The notes under the pieces: generated by a model
Told to the model about the DNA's origin: nothing
The model's input: the letters and a program-made list of their open reading frames with translations, nothing else
Databases searched by the model: none
Part shown: positions 36,788 to 42,834 of the stretch, piece by piece
Layout: every line of letters begins with the position of its first letter
Position numbering within the stretch: the first letter of the stretch is position 1
Assembly: GCA_035629775.1 (NCBI GenBank)
Contig: DASPHG010000069.1
Span: forward strand, 1-42,834
DNA length: 42,834 bases
Reading direction: 5' to 3'
Source of the DNA: DASPHG01 sp035629775
GTDB taxonomy: Bacteria > Actinomycetota > Thermoleophilia > Solirubrobacterales > Thermoleophilaceae
Program-made: the position numbers and the translations under genes

Positions 36788-37585
36788 ATGGATCGCATGA
36801 AGGTCACTGGCCCGACCTCTGCCGAGATCACCGCTCCCGTCGCCGCCCCGCACGCGGGCTGGCGCGGACTGGTCGATCGCACCGTCGCAGCCTCCGAGAA
36901 TGTCTCGCGCAGGCCGCTCACCGCCCTCGCGGAGACGCTCGCGATCGGCGCCGGCCTCGCCGTGTGCTTCACCGCGTTCGGGTGGGTGCTCCTCGACGAC
37001 CAGGCCGCGTTCTACCGCGAGCTCATGCCGGGGACCTGGCTGAGCGCTGCGCTCCTCCTGTTCACCGCCGCGACCGCGATTGCGATCCACCGCGCGGCGG
37101 GCGTTCCCGGGAAGCGTGACTTCTGGTCGATCTCGGCGATCGTGTTCGTCGCGCTCGCGATCGACGAGCTGACGCAGCCCACCGTCTTCCTCAGCAAGTG
37201 GCTCAGGACCGAGCACCAGATCGCGGCGCCCGCGCCGTTCAACGACGTGGACTCGATGCTCGTCGTAGCGCTGCTCGTGACGTGCGTCGCCGTGCTCTTG
37301 CGGCACGCGCTGGTCCTGCGCCGCCACCGCACGACGATCGTCCTGTTCGCGATCGGGCTGACCCTCGGGGCCGTATCGCAGACGCTCGACTCCGTGGTCG
37401 AGCCCACGAAGTGGGAGTTCGTCGCGGAGGAGTGCCTGAAGCTCTCCGCGATCCCGTTCGTGCTGGCGGGCTACCTGGCGGCGCTGAGGGATGTCCGCGG
37501 CAGCGGCATCCGCGATGCGGCCAGCCAGCAGAGCGACGCGAGCAGCGCGCCGAAGCCCCAGCCGGCGAGTACGTCGGTCGGGTAG
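36788..37585 (+). CDS. Polytopic membrane protein, unknown
   Basis: This is a 265-aa protein with about six hydrophobic helices (ETLAIGAGLAVCFTAFGWVL, WLSAALLLFTAATAIAI, FWSISAIVFVALAID, SMLVVALLVTCVAVLL, TIVLFAIGLTLGAVSQ, LSAIPFVLAGYLAAL). Acidic residues at helix ends (IDELTQ, VEPTKWEF) might bind a ligand. I do not recognise a family. The start is uncertain: ATG 36788 is preferred over TTG 36761 and ATG 36797. It follows the lipoprotein by 45 bp on the same strand. The last 38 codons overlap the convergent PAP2 gene (37471-37585) and form a Ser/Ala/Gln-rich tail. Confidence 0.72.
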   Translation: MDRMKVTGPTSAEITAPVAAPHAGWRGLVDRTVAASENVSRRPLTALAETLAIGAGLAVCFTAFGWVLLDDQAAFYRELMPGTWLSAALLLFTAATAIAIHRAAGVPGKRDFWSISAIVFVALAIDELTQPTVFLSKWLRTEHQIAAPAPFNDVDSMLVVALLVTCVAVLLRHALVLRRHRTTIVLFAIGLTLGAVSQTLDSVVEPTKWEFVAEECLKLSAIPFVLAGYLAALRDVRGSGIRDAASQQSDASSAPKPQPASTSVG

Positions 37586-38133
37586 TGCGCGCCTAGCAGC
37601 ACGCGGCTGAGACCGACGGCCAGGACCAGCGCCCCGGCGAAGCTCGCGACGGCGATGCGGCTGTGGCCCCTGCGCGAGGCGCGGATCAGGATGAACGCGA
37701 TCGTCGCGTAGACGGCGACGCTGGTCGCGGAGTGCGCGCTCGGGAAGCTGAAGCCCTGCGGGTCGGCGAAGCTCTCCTCGGGACGCGGCCGTGCGATCAG
37801 CACCTTGACGAGCTGGACCGCGCCCTGGGTGACCGGGTACACGAGCGCGAGCGCCATCGCCCCCCGCCAGTGCCGCGTGGCGAGCAGGACCAGCGCGCCG
37901 ACGATCGTGACGCCGAGCGCGGTCTGGGTGCTGGCGAGGTCCGCCAGGCGCTCCGCCCATCCGGCCGACTCGTGCGTCATCTGCTCCTGCGCGCGGGCGC
38001 TCGCCTGCGCGTCGAGCTCGTGCACGCGGCCGAACTGAGTGACCGCCACGGTGATCGAGGCGACGAGCGCGAAGAGTCCACCGACGATCAGAACGCGGTG
38101 GGACACGAGGAAGTTGCCAAGCCTCAGATGCAT
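37471..38133 (-). CDS. PAP2-family phosphatase
   Basis: This is a 220-aa membrane enzyme with the full PAP2 triad: K110-x6-R117-P118 (KVLIARPRP), PSAHS at 131-135, and SR-x5-H-x3-D (Ser176 to Asp187, SRVLLGAHYPTD). About six helices. The family removes phosphate from lipid phosphates, including undecaprenyl pyrophosphate (BcrC/PgpB type). Position directly behind murG suggests recycling of the cell-wall lipid carrier; that is inference. The ATG at 38133 is chosen over longer frames that run into murG sequence. The 125-bp gap to murG holds nothing I recognise. Its end overlaps the convergent membrane-protein gene by 115 bp. Confidence 0.88.
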   Translation of the reverse strand: MHLRLGNFLVSHRVLIVGGLFALVASITVAVTQFGRVHELDAQASARAQEQMTHESAGWAERLADLASTQTALGVTIVGALVLLATRHWRGAMALALVYPVTQGAVQLVKVLIARPRPEESFADPQGFSFPSAHSATSVAVYATIAFILIRASRRGHSRIAVASFAGALVLAVGLSRVLLGAHYPTDVLAGWGFGALLASLCWLAASRMPLPRTSLSAAR

Positions 38134-38258
38134 GGTGGGTGAACTAGGACGGCCTGCCGATCGACTCGGCTCAGCGCGCCTCCTGCCCAAGTCACCTACC
38201 CGGTTCCTGGACGAATGAACGCGACGGCCCCTTACTTGAGGAACGCGGATGCCCCGTA

Positions 38259-39332
38259 TTACTTGCAGGCGATCGTGAAGATCTCGTGAGCGATCCGCTC
38301 GGCCGCGTCCGGACGCGCGAGCGCGGCCGCCGCCCGGCCCATCGCGCGCAGCCGATCCGGCGCGCCGAGAAGACCCCCCACCTCGCGCGCGAGTCGCGGG
38401 CCGTCCAGGTCGGCGTCCGGCACGACGGCAGCGGCCCCGCCACGCTCGACCCAACGGGCGTTGCCGGTCTGGTGGTCGGCCGTCGCGTGGGGGTACGGGA
38501 CGAGCACGGACGGGAGCCCGGCTGCCAACAGCTCGAACACCGAGCCGCCGGCGCGCGCCACCGCCAGGTCCGCCGCGGCGTACGCGTCGGCGAACGGTGA
38601 GATGTACGCGTGCAGCTTGTAGTGCGGGGGGTTGCCGAGCTCTGCCAGGCGCTCGGCGAGCTCGGCGTGGTCGCGCCGCCCGCACACGTGCAGCACCCAG
38701 CACGGAGCGGCACTGCCGAAAGCCTCGAGTGCCGCCCGGTTGAGGCGCAGCGAGCCGAGCGAGCCTCCGAACACGAGCAGGCATTCGCGATCGTCGTCGA
38801 TGCCGAATCGCACGCGCGCCGCGGCGCGGTCGGCCCCCGCGACGTCGGCCGGGATCGCCCGTCCCGTGACTACCCATTTCGGCCCCTGCCGGCCGGGCAG
38901 GTCGAACGCCAGGAAGACGCGCTCGGCGAACGGCGCAAGCACCCGGTTCGCCACGCCGAGGTGGCTGTCGGCCTCCGTGAGGAAGATCGGCAGGCGCAGG
39001 CTGCGCGCCGCCAGGCCCGCCGGCGCCGCCACGTACCCGCCCCCGCCGAGGACGACGTCGGCCCGGATCGTGCGCAGGAGCCTCCGGGCGCGCCCCGTGG
39101 CGCGCGCCGCCTGGACGAGCGCGCGCGCCGCCTTCAGCGGGTTGCGCCGGTCGAGCCCCTCGACCCGCAGTGCGTGGAACGGGTACCCGGCGGCGGGGAC
39201 GAGCTCGGCCTCGGCGCGCTCCCCGCCGAGGAACTCGACGTGCGCGCCCCTATCCCGCAGCGCGTCGGCGACTGCCAATGCCGGAACGACGTGGCCGGCG
39301 GTCCCGCCGGCTGCGATCGCGACGCGCGTCAT
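38259..39332 (-). CDS. murG: UDP-N-acetylglucosamine--lipid I GlcNAc transferase
   Basis: MurG makes lipid II from lipid I at the inner face of the membrane. The 357-aa GT28 protein has the glycine-rich AAGGTAGHVVPALA (8-21), VLGGGGYVAAPAGLAA, LTEADSHLGVANRVLAPFA, VFGGSLGSLRLNRA, and the donor site ARAGGSVFELLAAGLPSVLVPYPHATADHQTGNARW. Length is normal. Its ATG lies inside the 3' end of ftsW: the two frames overlap by 83 bp, long for a tandem pair. It acts after MraY, whose gene heads the segment. Confidence 0.96.
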   Translation of the reverse strand: MTRVAIAAGGTAGHVVPALAVADALRDRGAHVEFLGGERAEAELVPAAGYPFHALRVEGLDRRNPLKAARALVQAARATGRARRLLRTIRADVVLGGGGYVAAPAGLAARSLRLPIFLTEADSHLGVANRVLAPFAERVFLAFDLPGRQGPKWVVTGRAIPADVAGADRAAARVRFGIDDDRECLLVFGGSLGSLRLNRAALEAFGSAAPCWVLHVCGRRDHAELAERLAELGNPPHYKLHAYISPFADAYAAADLAVARAGGSVFELLAAGLPSVLVPYPHATADHQTGNARWVERGGAAAVVPDADLDGPRLAREVGGLLGAPDRLRAMGRAAAALARPDAAERIAHEIFTIACK

Positions 39333-40494
39333 CAGAGCGCCCTCCGTCGATTGCGGTCAAGCCGCGGCCGCGCGCCGCTGCCCCGCCCGTGGCGGCGACG
39401 TTCAGAAGCAGCCCCATCGCCCCCATGACGACGATCAGGTTCGAGTTCCCATAGGAGATCAGCGGCAGCGGGATCCCGGTGAGCGGCGCCAGCCCCATCA
39501 CCGCGAACATGTTGAGCGCCGCCTGGCAGAGGATGAGCGAGGTGATCGCGGCGGCGAGCAGCTTCGCGTAGCGGTCGCGCGCGTGCTTCGCGGCGCGGAA
39601 GCCGGCGTAGGCGATCAGGCCGTAGAGCGCCGCCACGCTGGCGATCCCGACGATCCCCAGCTCCTCGCCGATGATCGCGAGGATCATGTCGGTGTGCGCC
39701 TCGGGCAGGTAGAAGATCTTCTGGACCGACTCTCCGAGACCGACCCCGACAGGGCCGCCCGAGCCGATCGCGATCATCGACTGGACCGCCTGGAACCCGG
39801 TGTCGCCGGCATCCGACCACGGGTCCAGGAACGCGGTCAGGCGCTCGCGCCGGTAGGGCTCGAAGAGCGCGAGCGGAAGCGCGATCGCGGCGGCCCCGCC
39901 GCCGATCGCCCCCAGCAGCCTCAGAGGCGTGCCCGCGACGAACAGGATCGTCCCGATCGTGAAGCAGATGACCATGGTCGTGCCCATGTCGGGCTGCTGC
40001 ATCAGCATCGCGCAGGCCAGCCCGACGACGATGAGGAGGGGCTTCGCCAGGCCGCCGAAGGTCTGGGTCGCGCTCGGGCGCGCCGCCAGGAGCTGGACCG
40101 CGAACAGGATGAGCGCCAGCTTGAGCACCTCGGAGGGCTGGAACTGGAGCGGGCCCGCGCCTAGCCAGCGGGTCGCGCCGTTCACGGTCACGCCCACGCC
40201 GGGGACCATCACGGCCGCGGTCAGCACGAACCCCACCAGGAGCAGCACCGGCGCGACGGCCTTGATCACACGCAGCCCGTGGCGTGAGGCGAGATGCAGG
40301 ACGACGAGGCCCACGATCGCGAGGCCGACGTAGCGCTTCAGGTAGTAGGAGGGGTCGCCGGAGCCGTCGAGGAGCGACTCCGCCGAGCTCGCCGAGTAGA
40401 CCATGATCGCCCCGAGCGCGAGCAGGCAGAGCGTCGCCGTGTAGATCAGCGAGTACTCCAGGGGCGGTTTCGTGCGCGGGCGGCTGCGCGCCAT
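39250..40494 (-). CDS. ftsW: Lipid II polymerase / division protein FtsW (SEDS family)
   Basis: This is a 414-aa SEDS-family membrane protein with about ten helices; FtsW polymerises septal peptidoglycan with its partner class B PBP. MVYSASSAESL, NGATRWLGAGPLQFQPSEVLKLALILF, MQQPDMGTTMVI, FLDPWSDAGDTGFQAVQSMIAIGSGGPVGVGLGESVQKIFYLPEAHTDMILAIIGEELG and PLTGIPLPLISYG are SEDS signatures (segments listed in order). The C-terminal tail is Arg-rich and overlaps murG. ATG 30 bp after murD. FtsW rather than RodA from its cluster position. Confidence 0.95.
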   Translation of the reverse strand: MARSRPRTKPPLEYSLIYTATLCLLALGAIMVYSASSAESLLDGSGDPSYYLKRYVGLAIVGLVVLHLASRHGLRVIKAVAPVLLLVGFVLTAAVMVPGVGVTVNGATRWLGAGPLQFQPSEVLKLALILFAVQLLAARPSATQTFGGLAKPLLIVVGLACAMLMQQPDMGTTMVICFTIGTILFVAGTPLRLLGAIGGGAAAIALPLALFEPYRRERLTAFLDPWSDAGDTGFQAVQSMIAIGSGGPVGVGLGESVQKIFYLPEAHTDMILAIIGEELGIVGIASVAALYGLIAYAGFRAAKHARDRYAKLLAAAITSLILCQAALNMFAVMGLAPLTGIPLPLISYGNSNLIVVMGAMGLLLNVAATGGAAARGRGLTAIDGGRSDDARRDRSRRDRRPRRSGIGSRRRAAG

Positions 40495-40524
40495 CCAGGC
40501 GTTGTTCGACGCCCGTCGCCGAAT

Positions 40525-41766
40525 TCATCCTTCGGCCGCCGCCCGGCGGGCGAGCTCCCGGAAATGCGCCCCGCGCGCCTCGAAATCCTCGTACTGGTCG
40601 AAGCTCGCGCAGGCGGGTGAGAGCAGCACCACCTCGCCCGGCCGCGCGGCGGCGCTCGCCCGCGCCACCGCCCGCTCGAGGTCGCCGCAGCGCTCCATCG
40701 GCACGCCGGCGGGCTCGAGGTCTGCCGCCAGGCGCTCGGCGGCCTCACCGATCAGGTAGGCGGCCCGGCAGCGTGCGGCGACGGGATCGCGCAGGCCCTC
40801 GAAGCCGCCGCCCTTGAGGCTCCCGCCGGCGATCAGGTGCACGCCGCCCTCGAACGCCTCGATGCCCACCCGCGCCGACGCGACGTTGGTGGCCTTCGAG
40901 TCGTTCACCCACAGGACGCCGTCCGCCTCGGCGACCTCCTCCAGCCGGTGCGGCACGCCGCCGAAGGCCCGCAGGGTCTCGGCGACCGCGTCCTGGGAGA
41001 GCCCGCGCGCGCGCGCCGCCGCGGAGGCCGCGCGGGCGTTCTCGACGTTGTGGGCGCCGCGGAGGCGCAGCTCCTCGGGCGGGATCGGAAGCGGGGGGAA
41101 CGGTTCCCGGATCGCGACGTCGTCCGGGCCCTGGTTGGCGAAGATGCGCAGCTTCGCGTCGCGGTAGGCCTCGAACGTGCCGTGCCGGTCGATGTGGTCG
41201 GGCTCGAGGTTCAAGAGGACGGCGCATTCGGGCGCGAACGCGACCGTGTCCTCGAGCTGGAAGCTGGACGCCTCGCACACCACCACGATCTCCGGCCCGA
41301 TCGACCCCACGAGCGACGCCAGCGGAGTTCCGACGTTCCCGGCCACCGCGACCGGCACGCCCGCCGCGCGATGCATTGCGCCCAGCAGCTCGACCGTGGT
41401 GGTCTTGCCGTTCGTGCCGGTGACCGCCACGAACTCGTTCGGCAGAAGCCGCCACGCCAGCTCGAGCTCACCGACGACCTCGAGGCCGCGCTCGCGCGCC
41501 GCCGCGACGACCGGGGCCTCAGCCGGGACGCCGGGGCTCTTCACGACGGTGCGAACGCGGTCGAGCAGCTCGAGGCCGTCGCTGCCGGTGTGAACCTCGA
41601 TGCCGGCCGCGGGCGCCAACTGAACAAGGGGCCTGGCCCCCTGTTCAGCCCGGTCCACCCCGATCACCTCGCCGTGCTCGCGCAGCATGAGGGCGGCCGC
41701 GGCCCCGGAGCGGGCCATGCCCACGACCAGGTACGGCCCCGGCGGAAGCGGCGGTCTACCTCTCAC
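40525..41766 (-). CDS. murD: UDP-N-acetylmuramoylalanine--D-glutamate ligase
   Basis: MurD adds D-glutamate to UDP-MurNAc-L-Ala. The 413-aa protein shows an N-terminal Rossmann start (YLVVGMARSGAAAA), VKSPGVP, the ATP loop GTNGKTTT at 117-124, EASSFQLEDT, LLNLEPDHIDRHGT, and C-terminal WVNDSKATNVAS and LLSPACASFDQYEDFEARG. All core motifs intact. The GTG at 41766 overlaps the mraY stop (GTGA). Residues 40-49 (AEQGARPLVQ) are encoded by a 29-bp palindrome and lengthen the loop between the first Asp-ended strand and EVHTGSD, suggesting an in-frame insertion. Confidence 0.96.
   Translation of the reverse strand: MRGRPPLPPGPYLVVGMARSGAAAALMLREHGEVIGVDRAEQGARPLVQLAPAAGIEVHTGSDGLELLDRVRTVVKSPGVPAEAPVVAAARERGLEVVGELELAWRLLPNEFVAVTGTNGKTTTVELLGAMHRAAGVPVAVAGNVGTPLASLVGSIGPEIVVVCEASSFQLEDTVAFAPECAVLLNLEPDHIDRHGTFEAYRDAKLRIFANQGPDDVAIREPFPPLPIPPEELRLRGAHNVENARAASAAARARGLSQDAVAETLRAFGGVPHRLEEVAEADGVLWVNDSKATNVASARVGIEAFEGGVHLIAGGSLKGGGFEGLRDPVAARCRAAYLIGEAAERLAADLEPAGVPMERCGDLERAVARASAAARPGEVVLLSPACASFDQYEDFEARGAHFRELARRAAAEG
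41620..41648. repeat. 29-bp palindrome within murD
   Basis: Arms CTGAACAAGGGG (41620-41631) and CCCCCTGTTCAG (41637-41648) surround a CCTGG loop; in the mRNA all 12 pairs form, one being G-U. Core GGGG-N5-CCCC resembles the palindromes at 22278-22322 and 14200-14212. Confidence 0.85.
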
Positions 41767-42734
41767 TGGATCGACTGCTGGTACAGCGTGAAGCCGATCG
41801 CCGAGCAGATCGCCGCGACAATCCAGAAGCGGAGGATGATCTTGGTCTCCGACCAGGCCAGCAGCTCGAAGTGGTGGTGGACCGGGGCCATCAGGAACAC
41901 CCGCTTGCGAAAGCGCTGGAAGGCGAAGACCTGGATCGCCACCGACAGGGCCTCGACCACGAAGATGCCGCCGATGACCACGAGCAGGATCTCCGTCTTG
42001 GTCACCACGGCGAGCGCCGCGATGGCGCCGCCCAGGCCGAGCGAGCCGGTGTCGCCCATGAAGATGGCCGCCGGGAATGAGTTGAACCACAGGAACCCCA
42101 CGCAGGCCCCGACCAGGCAGGCGCAGATCAGCGCCAGGTCCTCCTGACCACTGGTCAGGAAGGTGATCGCCGTGTAGGCGAAGAGGACGATCGCCGCGCA
42201 CCCCCCCGCCAGGCCGTCAAGGCCGTCAGTCAGGTTCACGCCGTTGGTCGCCCCGGCCAGTACGAGGAAGATGAGCACCGGGTAGAACACCCCGAGGTCG
42301 ACGGTGAAGTCGAAGACCCGCGTGTTGAGCGACTCGTTGAGGCCGACATAGCGCGTGGCCACCCACCACAGGCCGAGGGCGATGGCCGCCTGGGCGACGA
42401 TCTTCCACCTCCCCGACAACCCGAGCGAGCGCTTCTTGGAGATCTTCGACCAGTCGTCGAGAAAGCCGAGGAACGCGCTGGCCAGGGCGGTGCCGAACAC
42501 GGCGATGCTCGCCGCGTCGTACTCGCCGAGGATCAGGAACGGCACGGAGACGGCGAGGAAGATCACCAGCCCGCCCATGGTTGGGGTGCCCGCCTTGGTC
42601 GCGTGGCCCTTGGGTCCCTCCTCGCGGATGTGCTGGCCGAACTCGCGGTCGCGCAGGAACGAGATGAACTTCGGCCCGAGGAACATGCAGATGAGCAGCG
42701 AGGACGTCCCCGCGATCAGGATCTCTCCGAGCAC
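41763..42734 (-). CDS. mraY: Phospho-N-acetylmuramoyl-pentapeptide transferase
   Basis: MraY transfers phospho-MurNAc-pentapeptide to undecaprenyl phosphate, forming lipid I. The 323-aa, ten-helix protein has KAGTPTMGG at 47-55, the catalytic FLDDWSK (Asp93, Asp94), NLTDGLDGLAGG at 167-178, FMGDTGSLGLGG at 225-236 and APVHHHFE at 283-290. Length is normal for actinobacterial MraY. GTG start; no close ribosome site, but the frame upstream is closed by a TAG at 42743-42741. It begins the mraY-murD-ftsW-murG run in this window. Confidence 0.97.
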   Translation of the reverse strand: MLGEILIAGTSSLLICMFLGPKFISFLRDREFGQHIREEGPKGHATKAGTPTMGGLVIFLAVSVPFLILGEYDAASIAVFGTALASAFLGFLDDWSKISKKRSLGLSGRWKIVAQAAIALGLWWVATRYVGLNESLNTRVFDFTVDLGVFYPVLIFLVLAGATNGVNLTDGLDGLAGGCAAIVLFAYTAITFLTSGQEDLALICACLVGACVGFLWFNSFPAAIFMGDTGSLGLGGAIAALAVVTKTEILLVVIGGIFVVEALSVAIQVFAFQRFRKRVFLMAPVHHHFELLAWSETKIILRFWIVAAICSAIGFTLYQQSIQ

Positions 42735-42740
42735 GGGCGG

Positions 42741-42834
42741 CTAGCCGGTCCTTCGAGACGAGGGCAGGCCCGGCCGCGCGAGGGGAAGTGCGTCCGGCGC
42801 CGGCCGGGCGACGTCCACGCTCAACGCGCGTCGC
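42741..42834 (-). CDS. C-terminal fragment of an upstream gene (possibly murF)
   Basis: The minus strand from the window edge is open for 30 codons and closes at TAG 42743-42741, 7 bp before the mraY GTG. The residues (RRALSVDVARPAPDALPLAR, then GLPSSRRTG) are Pro/Arg-rich with no motif. Order in other dcw clusters would place murF here, but the sequence does not show it; the reading frame itself is chosen only because the other frames are closed or run through mraY. Confidence 0.35.
   Translation of the reverse strand, partial: RRALSVDVARPAPDALPLARPGLPSSRRTG

Overview
The window is very GC-rich, densely packed DNA from a Gram-positive-type bacterium. It most resembles an actinobacterium of the class Thermoleophilia (Solirubrobacterales/Gaiellales-like). 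The evidence is a division/cell-wall cluster without ftsA, an F420-type (Ddn-like) oxidoreductase, a DUF3352 lipoprotein beside metK, a split glycine decarboxylase, many GTG/TTG starts, 4-bp ATGA/GTGA gene overlaps, and secreted proteins ending in Arg/Lys-rich beta modules. The taxon is inferred from gene content and style only. I see no tRNA, rRNA, insertion sequence or CRISPR array, and no gene-free stretch longer than 300 bp.

Layout. (1) 1-5276, minus strand: cmk-der-DUF3352 lipoprotein-metK-enoyl-CoA hydratase-like-peroxiredoxin, almost all translationally coupled. (2) 5324-6337: a lone secreted protein on the plus strand, sitting between cmk and aroA. (3) 6345-12931, minus strand: cupredoxin-rluB-aroH-hisC-aroF-tyrA-aroA, an aromatic amino acid operon. 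Between hisC and aroF lies a 25-codon leader ORF ending in a Tyr/Trp/Phe/Phe-rich stretch and followed by a long inverted repeat, so it is a candidate attenuator. (4) 12950-16975: rlmN, a 54-aa peptide gene, an ECF sigma factor coupled to an O6-alkylguanine methyltransferase, a DMT-family exporter and a polysaccharide deacetylase. (5) 17107-19402, minus strand: trpS-scpA-scpB; divergent arfB and a secreted FlgD-like protein follow to 20778. (6) 20775-25095, minus strand: gcvT-gcvH-gcvPA-gcvPB, with a palindromic repeat pair inserted at the gcvPA/gcvPB junction. (7) 25141-31565, plus strand: a Ddn-like oxidoreductase, then a three-gene secreted operon (GH36-like glycosidase, CehA/McbA-type PHP hydrolase, neutral ceramidase) that looks built to dismantle a glycosylated or phosphorylated sphingolipid. 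(8) 31562-42834, minus strand: the dcw cluster mraY-murD-ftsW-murG-PAP2 phosphatase, two plus-strand envelope genes, then murC-ftsQ-ftsZ and a methyltransferase with an iron-box-like operator. murB is not where many clusters have it.

Most notable regulatory structure: ftsZ has a strong sigma-70-like promoter flanked by three copies of a 17-bp dyad (CTCRA-N7-TTGAG). Several divergent gene pairs 18-47 bp apart appear to share one symmetric -10 element, with start codons so close that leaderless mRNAs are likely. Related GGGG-loop-CCCC palindromes occur at the gcvPA/gcvPB junction, inside murD and after the 54-aa gene.
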